This document shows positions 1-9,100 of a stretch of 34,585 nucleotides of DNA, piece by piece. Location of the stretch: the NCBI GenBank assembly GCA_903881585.1, contig CAIRTW010000357.1, positions 1-34,585 on the forward strand, written 5' to 3'. Position numbers and translations under genes: made by a program. How positions within the stretch are numbered: the stretch's first letter is position 1; each line of letters starts with the position of its first letter. A model generated the notes under the pieces. That model did not search any database. It was given only the letters and a program-made list of their open reading frames with translations, and was not told where the DNA came from. This stretch comes from an uncultured Bacteroidota bacterium (lineage in GTDB: Bacteria > Bacteroidota > Bacteroidia > Chitinophagales > Chitinophagaceae).

Positions 1-3
1 CAA

Positions 4-285
4 ATGAACAAAGCAGAATTAATCGAACAAATTGCCAAAGATGCAGGCATTACTAAAAAGCAGGCAAATGAATCTCTGGAAGCATTTACTGATGCGGTTG
101 TATCTACTTTAAAGAAAGGAGATACTGTTACTCTAGTAGGCTTCGGTACTTTCTCAGTAACCGCTCGGGCTGCCCGTAATGGTCGCAATCCCCAAACAGG
201 AACTACAATTAAAATCAAGGCTCGTAAAGTGCCGAAGTTCAAAGCTGGTAAAGACTTCTCTGAAAGTATCAATAAGAAGAAGTAA
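4..285 (+). CDS. HU-family DNA-binding protein
   Basis: Histone-like HU protein of 93 residues, the normal length for the family. HU dimers bind and bend DNA with little sequence preference and help compact the nucleoid. Visible hallmarks are the N-terminal helical part beginning MNKAELIEQIAKDAG, the VTLVGFGTFSV beta segment near residues 42-52, and the DNA-contacting arm carrying GRNPQTG near residues 60-66 with the intercalating proline, followed by a basic C-terminus ending in KKK. The gene begins three bases into the window, so its promoter and any ribosome-binding site are not visible. The next gene is more than 600 bases away, so it looks monocistronic at its 3' side. The family call is secure; which HU paralogue it is cannot be told. 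Confidence 0.97.
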   Translation: MNKAELIEQIAKDAGITKKQANESLEAFTDAVVSTLKKGDTVTLVGFGTFSVTARAARNGRNPQTGTTIKIKARKVPKFKAGKDFSESINKKK

Positions 286-847
286 TTGAGAGATTATTTA
301 TGCTATCTCGATATGTACTTGCATAAATATATGAGGCAGATTTGTGGCAGATGTATTTCATTTTGTTTCGTCTTGTTTCACATTAATTCACCTTGTGCTA
401 TGACGACAACTAAGCCCGGAGTGAATTAGGCGTATATTAGCTGAATTTATATGAATAAATTTTAATCCCTGAGGGACCACTTAGAAAATCCCTTGAAATG
501 CTTAACAGATAAGTGTTTCAGGGGATTTTTCTTTGTATGAAAGTCTTTGTGATATTTATCAAATCAGCCACTTTTTGAGCGTTTGTTTGAAAATAGTTTG
601 AAAATCGTTTTCCAAGTTCTTCTAAAAGTATTGATTTCACTGCATTGCAAAGGATAAAAGCAGCTGACTCTTAATCGACAGTCTATTTAAACCCATTAGG
701 GGTAATAGAATAACACAAATACATTTTAATACTGTTGTCCTGCTCAATCCCACCTCTCTCTACAATTCGTAGCCATATTCTTTTAACTTCGTGATCGGCA
801 ACTAAAGCCATTCAACCTTTAAGAGCACACCGTCATACGCGAGCCTA
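286..847. other. Non-coding stretch between HU and first ASST gene
   Basis: About 560 bases with no credible coding sequence. It holds one strong hairpin terminator (485-530) and an 8-bp inverted repeat, TAATTCAC near 384 paired with GTGAATTA near 422. The rest is AT-rich and featureless. Because the terminator lies 200 bases after the HU stop codon, either HU has a long 3' untranslated region or a small RNA ends there; nothing in the sequence decides between these. Confidence 0.6.
485..530 (+). terminator. Rho-independent terminator downstream of HU
   Basis: The left arm AAAATCCCTTGAAA (485-498) pairs with TTTCAGGGGATTTT (516-529) over 14 positions with one T-G wobble. The loop is 17 bases and the right arm runs into a T-rich tail (TTTTTCTTTG). 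This is a good intrinsic terminator in the + direction. In the - direction the T-run is shorter and interrupted. Confidence 0.75.
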
Positions 848-903
848 CCACCCCAGATTGTCGCAAGCGACAATCATCCCCTCCTAAAAACAGGAGGGGA
901 GGT
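848..903. repeat. Paired-hairpin intergenic repeat element
   Basis: Two perfect stem-loops stand side by side. GATTGTCGC (856-864) pairs with GCGACAATC (867-875) across a 2-base loop. TCCCCTCCT (877-885) pairs with AGGAGGGGA (892-900) across a 6-base loop. The outer edges CCACCCC and GGGGAGGTG are also roughly complementary. From memory, elements of the form CCACCCC...CCCCTCC...GGAGGGG are frequent in intergenic DNA of Bacteroidota; that is recollection, not a search. The element touches the start codon of the following gene. Confidence 0.65.
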
Positions 904-2425
904 GTTCCGTGCCCTTGTTTTGTCTTTGCTCTTCGCTGTTATTTTGATACTGCCCCACAGGGGCTATTCGCAGGTGTCGCCTGTGGAGGGGAGTAAGTTG
1001 CATTACAGGCTTATCGGGTTTTCGTTTGAGGGTGTAGCGGGGAATAGCTATACGTTGCAGATAGCTGAGGGGAATTATAGTTCGGCTGATTCTTTCGGGA
1101 GGAATATTGTGGTATCAGTGAACGCAGATAAGAGGAAGGTAGTTGCGGAGGTGCCGTCTTTCGGGAAGCAATATACATGGCGGGTTGTTGGTGATGGTAG
1201 CGCATCGGGTAATGGTGGGTTTCATCATTTCAGTACGGGTATGGTGCCGTTTGTAGATACTGCTATTAACCGGTTGCGTATTTTGAAAAAGGCGGAGAAG
1301 TATAAGGATGCTTATGTGTTTTTAGATGGGGTCAAGACGCTGTATGATATGAGCGGAAAGCCGGTATGGTACTTGCCTGATATTAAGGGTGTGGGCACGC
1401 CGCCGCGGGACCTCAAGATATCACCACAAAAGACAATCACCTTCCTGCTGGATAACCGGGCTTATGAGATAAACTATAGCGGGGCCATTTTATGGGGCAC
1501 TCCAAGTGCAGCCGCATCAAAGAAAGGGAAGGGTGGGGGGTATCATCACGAGTTTACAAGACTGGCTTCCGGCAACTATATGGTACTTGGAAAGAAGCGG
1601 GTGCTGTGGGAATTGCCAGCCACCGTAGACCCCAAAGTGCTCGCTGCCCCCGGAGAAATAATAGCACACGACAGCATCAGCGACAGATACTATCAGAAGA
1701 TAGAAATGGGGACGGTGCTGGAATATGATGCGGCAGGTAATTTAGTATGGTCGTGGGACCCATCCGAATATCTTAAAGGGTCGGACCTGCATGATCGGCG
1801 AACGGCGGAAGGTCTGTTTGATATTGATGTGCATGAGAATTCATTTTCTTTCGATGAGGTTAGCAAAACACTTTTAGTGAGCCTGAGAGATGTAAGCCGG
1901 GTGCTGAAAGTAAAGTACCCGGAAGGAACTGTAGTGCGCGCGTATGGCGGCACCTACCAGCAAGGCAGCAGGGAGATAGACAATCCGCTGTTCTGTTACC
2001 AGCATGGCTGCAAGCGGTCGCGTGAGGGGTATGTGTATCTGTATGATAACAATGGTTGTCATTTGAAAGAGCTTCCTAAATTGGTGATGATGAAGGAGCC
2101 GGATGGCCCGGGAAAACCTTTGGAGCAGGTATGGGAATATGACTGCAATGTGGAAGGTATGGACGAAAGGAATCCTGTTGACTCGGTATTCACATCGGGT
2201 GGCAATGTGGTGGAGCTGCCGGATGGGTCTGTGTTTGCGAGCATGAGTGTGCTGTATGGCAATGTGTTTATCGTGGGCCGGGATAAGAGGGTTTTGTGGA
2301 ATGCGATATCGGAACGCTGGAACCCGACTGAGAAGAAATGGAAGGTGGGCGCTAATTACAGGGCGAGCATTGTTGTGACCAGGAAGGAGCTGGAAGAGAT
2401 GATATGGAATGATGGGAGGCGATAA
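902..2425 (+). CDS. Secreted aryl-sulfate sulfotransferase family protein (copy 1)
   Basis: Predicted periplasmic member of the aryl-sulfate sulfotransferase (ASST) beta-propeller family, which transfers sulfate between phenolic compounds through a sulfated histidine. The 507 residues begin with a signal peptide ending near GYSQ (residue 24). Family residues fit E. coli AssT as I recall it (His252, His356, Asn358, Arg374, catalytic His436): YHHEFTRL has H215/H216, VHENS has H311 and N313, and SLRDVSR has R329, exactly 18 residues after H311 as in AssT. CYQHGC has H368, which would be the sulfate-carrying histidine, flanked by C365 and C370. GGNVVELPDG follows near the end. The start is GTG; the frame is open back to 806 but has no other standard start there. 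AGGAGGGGAG directly abuts the GTG, too close to act as a normal ribosome-binding site. Substrate unknown. Confidence 0.87.
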   Translation: MFRALVLSLLFAVILILPHRGYSQVSPVEGSKLHYRLIGFSFEGVAGNSYTLQIAEGNYSSADSFGRNIVVSVNADKRKVVAEVPSFGKQYTWRVVGDGSASGNGGFHHFSTGMVPFVDTAINRLRILKKAEKYKDAYVFLDGVKTLYDMSGKPVWYLPDIKGVGTPPRDLKISPQKTITFLLDNRAYEINYSGAILWGTPSAAASKKGKGGGYHHEFTRLASGNYMVLGKKRVLWELPATVDPKVLAAPGEIIAHDSISDRYYQKIEMGTVLEYDAAGNLVWSWDPSEYLKGSDLHDRRTAEGLFDIDVHENSFSFDEVSKTLLVSLRDVSRVLKVKYPEGTVVRAYGGTYQQGSREIDNPLFCYQHGCKRSREGYVYLYDNNGCHLKELPKLVMMKEPDGPGKPLEQVWEYDCNVEGMDERNPVDSVFTSGGNVVELPDGSVFASMSVLYGNVFIVGRDKRVLWNAISERWNPTEKKWKVGANYRASIVVTRKELEEMIWNDGRR

Positions 2426-2559
2426 AAGGTGTCTCGCAAAGAGACGTAAAAGGGTTTCTCGCAAAGTCGCCAAGCTCGCAGTTCACTCAGTTCGTTTTTA
2501 AGGGCGCTAAGCGTGAGCAAGCTATGGCAAGCATAAGAGGTAAAAGGGGTTCTCGCAAA
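2424..2559 (+). repeat. Three short direct repeats after ASST copy 1
   Basis: A sequence close to AAAAGGGTTTCTCGCAAAG occurs three times, at 2424-2441, 2448-2466 and 2542-2559, starting on the stop codon of the first ASST gene. The intervening bases contain related pieces (GAGACG, GTCGCCAAG). It reads like a decayed intergenic repeat with TCTCGCAAAG as the constant core. No function is evident. Confidence 0.6.
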
Positions 2560-2595
2560 AGGGTGCGTTGTGTTTTATTCGTTTTTTCGCACAAT

Positions 2596-2628
2596 AGATT
2601 TGACAACTTTCTAAAAGTTGTCAAATCT
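2596..2628. repeat. Perfect 15-bp palindrome with 3-base loop
   Basis: AGATTTGACAACTTT (2596-2610) and AAAGTTGTCAAATCT (2614-2628) are exact reverse complements separated by CTA. There is no T-run after either arm, so it is not a standard terminator. It lies in the 322-base spacer between ASST copies 1 and 2. It could be a mobile-repeat scar or an RNA stem in the leader of the second gene. Confidence 0.8.
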
Positions 2629-2747
2629 GTACGATACATCTTTCAAGATAATAATGCGCTCAGCAAGGGTTTCGGTAAAAGAAAAAGCTATTGAAGTGCA
2701 ATTTGTTCAACACCCTATTATATTTACCTGAATTTTCGGCGCTTGTT

Positions 2748-4268
2748 ATGTATAAATTTATTGTTGTTCTCATGCTGGTTGTGATGCCTCCTGTCTTATG
2801 GGGGCAGATATTGCCGGGTGAAAACAGTAAACTTCACTACAGGCTGATAGGGTTTTCTTTCCCTGCGGATGTGGGCTGTAAGAAGTATCAGTTGGAGGTA
2901 GCGCTGGGCAATTGTAGTAATGATGAATCTTTCCAAACTAAGATATGCAATACCTATACCGGCAAACAAAACAAGGTGATCGTTGAGGTGCCATACTTTG
3001 GCTATGACTATACGTGGCGCGTGGTGTGCAGGGGAGGGAATGCTGTGGAGAAAAAAAGTGAGCTCCATCATTTCAGCACTTCCATTATCCCCGATATGGA
3101 TTCGAATAATACGCGGGTAAGGATAACGAAAAATGCGGGCACTTATAAAGATGCGCTTGTGTGCCTGGATGGTAACCGGGCGATATATGATATGAAGGGG
3201 CAGCCTGTCTGGTATCTGCCTACAATAGAGGGGATGAACAATACGCAGCTGCGCGATGTGCGCGATATGAAGCTTACATCGCAAGGCACCATTACTTTCC
3301 TGCTTAATAATGTGGGCTATGAAATAAATTATGACGGGGCTGTTTTATGGAAGGCCCCGGACAATGGGGCGGTAAGCCACGATAAGCATGAATACTACCA
3401 CCATGAGTTTACCCGGCTAAAGAATGGCCACTACATGATACTGGGGGATGAATATCCATTATGGAAACTGGGCGCCAATGCAGACAGCAATGTGCTGCGC
3501 GATGCACACACTATTTTTGATACAGTAAACAAAGCATTTTATCAGAAAGTAGAATTCGGTACGATAATAGAATACGATGAAAAAGGAAATATAGTATGGT
3601 CGTGGCGGTCTTCAAAATATTTTGAGGGGTCTGATCTGAAGGATAGTATTAATGCGCTCGGCAAGTTTAAGGATATGCACGAGAATTCGTTTTGCTTTGA
3701 TGAGGAAAAGAAGGAACTGTTGGTGAGCTTCAGGAACATAAGCCGGATACTAAAAGTGAGTTACCCAAGCGGCGATGTTGCAGCTACTTACGGCCACAGA
3801 TATAAGGATGGGGAGGGGAAGGAAACAGGCAGTAATTTGTTTTGTAACCAGCATAGTGTGAAGCGATCGAAGAGTGGCTATATATACGTGTTCAACAACA
3901 ACTGCTGCAACAAAGAAGAGACGCCAGAGATCGTGATGATGGAAGAATTGCCTGATGGTGATTTGAAAAGGGAATGGGAATATTCGTGCGTGCCGGAAGG
4001 TTTCGATTTAAAGAGGCATCTCCAGTTCAGGTCCGGCGGGAATGTCGTTGAGCTGCCAGATAATTCAATTTTGACATCGTTGGCTACAGACCTTTACAGC
4101 AATATTTTTATTGTAAGTAAACACAAAAAAATACGGTGGAGTGCTATGCCCGAAAAATGGAACCAGGTGGAGACAAAATGGGAGCCTGTGTTTCAGTACA
4201 GGGCCAGTATCATTATTGATCAAAAAGATAAAGAGCGTTTAATATGGAATGGTACGGTAGAAAAATAA
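2748..4268 (+). CDS. Secreted aryl-sulfate sulfotransferase family protein (copy 2)
   Basis: Second tandem ASST paralogue, 506 residues from the ATG at 2748. A TTG at 2691 would add 19 residues, but 2748 places the signal peptide (MYKFIVVLMLVV...LWGQ) at the N-terminus as in its neighbours, so I chose it. ASST residues are kept: YHHEFTRL with H218/H219, MHENS with H311 and N313, SFRNISR with R329, and CNQHSV with H369 as the predicted sulfate-carrying histidine. Unlike copies 1 and 3, the cysteine two residues after this histidine is replaced by valine (V371), while C366 remains; a CC pair follows in NNNCCNKEE. The gene is followed after two bases by copy 3, so those two are almost certainly co-transcribed. 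Substrate unknown. Confidence 0.87.
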   Translation: MYKFIVVLMLVVMPPVLWGQILPGENSKLHYRLIGFSFPADVGCKKYQLEVALGNCSNDESFQTKICNTYTGKQNKVIVEVPYFGYDYTWRVVCRGGNAVEKKSELHHFSTSIIPDMDSNNTRVRITKNAGTYKDALVCLDGNRAIYDMKGQPVWYLPTIEGMNNTQLRDVRDMKLTSQGTITFLLNNVGYEINYDGAVLWKAPDNGAVSHDKHEYYHHEFTRLKNGHYMILGDEYPLWKLGANADSNVLRDAHTIFDTVNKAFYQKVEFGTIIEYDEKGNIVWSWRSSKYFEGSDLKDSINALGKFKDMHENSFCFDEEKKELLVSFRNISRILKVSYPSGDVAATYGHRYKDGEGKETGSNLFCNQHSVKRSKSGYIYVFNNNCCNKEETPEIVMMEELPDGDLKREWEYSCVPEGFDLKRHLQFRSGGNVVELPDNSILTSLATDLYSNIFIVSKHKKIRWSAMPEKWNQVETKWEPVFQYRASIIIDQKDKERLIWNGTVEK

Positions 4269-4270
4269 GC

Positions 4271-5815
4271 ATGGTGCCGCAAAGTTTTGCAGCCAGAGTG
4301 TTTGCTATGTTGTTATTATTTGTGGCATCCTTTTGGGGGCGATTACATGCCCAGGTATTTCCGGCAGAAGGGAGTAAGCTTCATTACCGGCTCATCAAAT
4401 TTTCAACGCCGCAGGGTGCGGCTAATAGCAAGTATATTTTTGAAATTGCAAGCGGCAGTTATGGTGCGGAAGATTCTTTTATGAAGAACGTAATTGTAAG
4501 CCTGGAGATCAATAAAAATATTACCATAGCAGAGGTTCCTTCATTTGGATCGCAATACACGTGGCGGGTTGTGGCCGCTGATAAGTCTTCTGCTGGCGGC
4601 GAGTTGCACCACTTCAGCACCGGCATCATTCCTAATGTTGATACCAACGTATCGCGGCTGAGAATACTTAAGAGCAGCGGTCAGTATAAGGATGCTTATG
4701 TTTTTGTTGATGGGACGCGGACGCTTTATGATATGAATGGCAGGCCGGTATGGTATCTGCCGGCACTGCCGGGGTTCAGCAAAGAAAAATTGCGCGATCT
4801 GCGCGACCTCAAACTTTCACCGAAAGGAACCATAACTTTTCTTCTTGACCAGCAAGCTTATGAAATAAATTATGAGGGCGACATTTTATGGAAAGGCCCT
4901 AATAGCGGAGTGGTAAGCGGTAAGCGGGTAGAGCATTATCATCATGAATTTACGCGGCTTGCCAACGGCCATTATATGGTACTAGGCGATGAGCACGCAC
5001 TATGGGCACTGCCACCATCAAAAGACAGTAGTGTACTGCACGACGACAAAGTGGTATGGGACAAAGCAAAGAAAACAATTAATCAGAAAATGGATTTTGG
5101 CACGGTGATAGAATATGATGAGAAAGGTAAGGTAGTATGGTCGTGGAAGTCATCAGCATATTTTAAAACCGCGGACCTCATCAACCGCAAGACGCTCCAA
5201 GGCCTGTATGATATTGATCCGCATGAAAATTCATTTTTTTTCGATGAGAAGGCAAAAGTTGTTTACGTGAGTTTCAGAAATATCAGCAGGGTAGTGAAGG
5301 TAAGATACCCGGATCGGAAAGTGCTGGGCACTTATGGCAATATCTATAAGCCCGGAAACGCATTAAATGACAGTGGGCTGTTCTGTTATCAGCATAGCTG
5401 CAGGCGCTCGAAAAAAGGGTATCTATACTTGTACGATAACAACAGCTGCAATCCTGATGCAAGCCCTAAAATACTGATGATGAAAGAGCCCGCATCTGAT
5501 AAGGAGAAATTGAAAACAGTATGGGAATATGAGTGCAATGATGAAGTGAGGTCTGAAAAAAAACAGGCCGGTGATAAATATACCACAGGTGGCAATGTGG
5601 TGGAATTACCAGACAGCTCGCTGTTTGTTTCCATGTGCAGCGGATATAGTGAGCTGTTCATTGTGGGTCTGGATAAAAAAATACTTTGGAGCGCTATACC
5701 CGAAAAATGGGACGCTAACGGAAATTCATGGGAAGCAACTACTCAGTACAGGGCCAGTATTATCAATAGCCGAAGGGATCTTGAATATCTTATTGGGAAT
5801 ACTAACAAAAAATAA
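4271..5815 (+). CDS. Secreted aryl-sulfate sulfotransferase family protein (copy 3)
   Basis: Third ASST paralogue, 514 residues from the ATG at 4271, two bases after the stop of copy 2. An ATG at 4244 inside copy 2 would add nine residues (MEWYGRKIS) before the same signal peptide and is possible through translational coupling. The signal peptide ends near LHAQ. Family residues: YHHEFTRL (H224/H225), PHENS (H318, N320), SFRNISR (R336, again 18 after the histidine) and CYQHSC (H375, with C372 and C377). GGNVVELPD lies near the C-terminus. No T9SS sorting tail is present, so the product should stay in the periplasm. No clear hairpin terminator follows; the downstream 287 bases are AT-rich. Confidence 0.87.
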   Translation: MVPQSFAARVFAMLLLFVASFWGRLHAQVFPAEGSKLHYRLIKFSTPQGAANSKYIFEIASGSYGAEDSFMKNVIVSLEINKNITIAEVPSFGSQYTWRVVAADKSSAGGELHHFSTGIIPNVDTNVSRLRILKSSGQYKDAYVFVDGTRTLYDMNGRPVWYLPALPGFSKEKLRDLRDLKLSPKGTITFLLDQQAYEINYEGDILWKGPNSGVVSGKRVEHYHHEFTRLANGHYMVLGDEHALWALPPSKDSSVLHDDKVVWDKAKKTINQKMDFGTVIEYDEKGKVVWSWKSSAYFKTADLINRKTLQGLYDIDPHENSFFFDEKAKVVYVSFRNISRVVKVRYPDRKVLGTYGNIYKPGNALNDSGLFCYQHSCRRSKKGYLYLYDNNSCNPDASPKILMMKEPASDKEKLKTVWEYECNDEVRSEKKQAGDKYTTGGNVVELPDSSLFVSMCSGYSELFIVGLDKKILWSAIPEKWDANGNSWEATTQYRASIINSRRDLEYLIGNTNKK

Positions 5816-6102
5816 TATTTGCCTGTTTCCAACCTGTAGTCCGTTTTTGCGTGTCTTTAAATACATTCGACATAATTTTTATTTTTCATTAACTTTTGAT
5901 TAGTAGTAATTTTTCTATAGATTATAATACATAGAGTAATATGTGCGCAGTATATTTTATTAGTATAATAATTATTGGTTGCAGTTGCAAATGGTGAAAA
6001 AGTAAATTACATTTGAAAGTTGTTTTTCTCCTTTGTCTCGAAAATAGATAAATGCGAGTACGTTTTTTTTTGCTATTAATCTTGATTTTATAAAGTTTGT
6101 TT
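5816..6102. other. AT-rich intergenic region before the type-B T9SS protein
   Basis: 287 very AT-rich bases with no coding sequence and no strong hairpin. A promoter for the next gene is expected here. CTTTG near 6031 followed by TACGTTTT at 6059 loosely resembles the Bacteroidota TTTG/TAnnTTTG pattern, but the spacing (23 bases) is long, so I do not call a promoter. Confidence 0.4.
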
Positions 6103-9100
6103 ATGAGAAAATTTCTATCCTGCTCTATTCGTATTGCACTAATTGCCTGTGCTTTGCTGTTTACAAACATAAACTCGTATGCCTCCCACATCCTGGGGAT
6201 GGACCTGTACTACACCTGGGTGTCGGGAAACACCTATAAGATCACGGCTGTTTTATATGGAGACTGTGCCCCTTCTTCATATACGGCATTTTCGTCGCTG
6301 CCATCTGCATCGCCTGTTATCTGTATATACAGGGGCACTACTTATGTTACCTCCATCAGCCTTAATATAGAAGCACCAACTGATGGTGTAGATATTACGC
6401 CGGTATGTCCTTCGGAGGTTGGCCATACACAATGCGAAAACTCATCTTCAACCATTCCCGGAATTAAAAAATTCGTTTACAGTGCAAATTATACTTTACC
6501 GGCTCCTGTAACTTCTACTTGCTGGCAGTTTGCATACTTTGCCAACAACGGCTATTATGCATCTTCTTCGGGAAGATCTGCGGCTATCACCAATATGCTC
6601 AATCCCTCGCTTACATCAATTGAGTTGGTTGATACTTTGGACAACTCTGTTTATGCACACAATTCCAGTGCACAATTTTCTGTGATACCTACACCGTTTT
6701 TCTGTCTTAATACTGCAGACAGTTATAACCCAGGCTGCGTTGATCCGGATGGTGACAATCTGAATATTGACCTTATCTCGGCAATGGACTGTGCGTATTC
6801 TTCCGGCTGCGAGTTCGGTGTTCCGGTAACTTATTTAGGCACAGCCTGGACCCCGCCTGCAACACCTGTTTCAGCCACTACTCCACTACAGGTTGCTGCC
6901 GGTACTTTTTCTTTTAACTCATCAACGGGACAGCTGAACTTTACTCCAAATGTAATTCAACGATCCACGGTGGTCTATAACATAAGAGAATCCAGAAGCG
7001 GGAGTTATGTAGGCAGTTGCCAACGGGAAATGAATTTCCTCGTGCTTACCTGTACCCATACCAGCCCTACGGGCTGGATAGACTCCAGTGCCAGCGGAAC
7101 CGTTGTTGACAGTACGCACTTTATTGTATGTACTAATTCAGGCCCTTTCTCGCTTTATTTTGACCCAAGAGAACCCGGAAGCCCAAACACCATTACGGTT
7201 ACATCTTCAGGACTACCAGCTGGCTCAACCTTCACGATAGCGGGTAACGGCACAACTACACCACATGCTACTTTTACATGGACTTCAACAGGCGTAGCGC
7301 CCGGTACCTATGTTTTCTATGTTACTTATACGGATAACAACTGTCCACTTTCGGGGACCACTACCCAAGCCATCACTATTACTGTAACCCCGGCCCCCAC
7401 CGTTACCTTTTCTGTGATATCTGCAGCCACTTGCTCGGCACAGGAGGCAATAACCATTGTTCCCGGAGGTACGGGTTCTCCCTGGAATATCAGCGTAGCC
7501 GGAACGACCACCCAGAGTTTCCCCGGTGTTACCGGCAGCTTCATTGATAGTTTACCCCCCGGCACCGACACTATCTATATAACATCTGCGGCAGGCAGCA
7601 CATGCAACACTTATGCTGTTATCACGGTTGCCGGGTCTCTGCCCATTACAATAACTTCCAGCAACCCAACTTTGTGCGCCCCTGCAAACGGTTCATTTAC
7701 AGTATCAGGGTTGACACCCGGGCAGTCGTACACTATATACTACACTGTTGGAGGTATAAACTATACGGTTGTAATGGTCGCAAATGCATCCGGGCAAATT
7801 ACGGTGACAGGCTTAGCGCCGGGTACCTATACCGGCGTGTATGCAGCATCAACTGCAACCGGCTGCTCATCAAATATTCTAACCTTTACGCTTACCAGTA
7901 TAACGGTAAATATTACAGGCAGCTTCACAAATCCGACAGTATGCGCTCCTCCCAACGGAACGATAACGCTCTCCGGGCTAACACCGGGCGCCACATATAC
8001 ATTGTATTATACAGAAAGCGGCACTCCGTATACGCTTGCGGAGACAGCAACTGCGAGCGGGCAAATATTAATTAGCGGCCTGCCTTCGGGCACCTACACG
8101 GGTGTATATGTTGTTGCAACCACGAGCGGATGCGCATCAAATACGTTAACTTTTGTACTGGTAAACCCAGCTGATCCACCGCCACCTGTTCTTTCAAGTA
8201 ATGCGCCTGTTTGTGCAGACAGTACTTTGCAGCTGACGGCTACAGACGCAGTTACAGGCCTCGGTTATAGCTGGACAGGGCCAGGCGGGTTTACGTCAAC
8301 AATAACTGATCCGTTTATATCAGATGTGCAGACACTTGCGTCGGGAGTTTATTATGTAACCGTTACAAACACAACGACCGGCTGCAGCTCTAACGCTTCC
8401 ATTACTATCACTGTTAAGCCAACCCCCGCTGCCCCGGTGCTGAGTTCCAATGCCCCGTGTACGGGAACAACTTTGGATCTTCACGCTACATCTGATGCCG
8501 GATCAACTTATAGCTGGGCAGGGCCTGCTGGTTTTGTATCGTTCTTACAAAACCCCACGATATCGCCTGCCACAGTTGCTAACTCAGGCACATATACCGT
8601 GGTTGCAACACTCAATGGCTGTATGTCTCTGCCTGGTACCGGTACCTTTACCGTATATCCAACGCCTCCGGCCCCGATAGTAGCAGATGCTACGTATTGC
8701 CAGTTTGTCTATATCCCGTCGCTGACCGCGACAGGCAGCAACCTGTTGTGGTACACATCCACTACAGGCACCGGGTCGGCAACGGCACCTGCTCCATCAG
8801 ATACAGCGGCAGGTACTACCACTTGGTATGTGACCCAGACAATAAACGGTTGTGAGAGCCCGAAAGCGCCAATAAACATTACCGTATTGTATCTCCCTGT
8901 TTTCAACATTACCGGAAACACGATAATGTGTGCGGGCGACAGCTCAACGTTTAGTTATTCAGGGCCGGCGCTTAACACGCCTGGCTATGTTTGGTCAATA
9001 CCTGCAAATGCAACATTGGTCAGTGGTACAAGCACCAGCTCTGAGATAGGCGTACAATTCAATTCGCCGCTGGCACAATTTATCACGCTTACGGTAAGCG

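Noticed and set aside
661..680. CTGACTCTTAATCG resembles a tRNA-Lys(CTT) anticodon arm.
   Set aside because: There is no D-arm, T-arm or acceptor pairing on either side, so it is a chance match.
2691..2747. TTG start at 2691 adding 19 residues to ASST copy 2.
   Set aside because: It would bury the signal peptide behind a non-basic stretch; the ATG at 2748 gives a normal signal peptide aligned with both paralogues.
7602..8075. 157-codon open frame in another phase inside the type-B T9SS gene.
   Set aside because: It lies within a gene with clear domains and has no signal, motif or start of its own.
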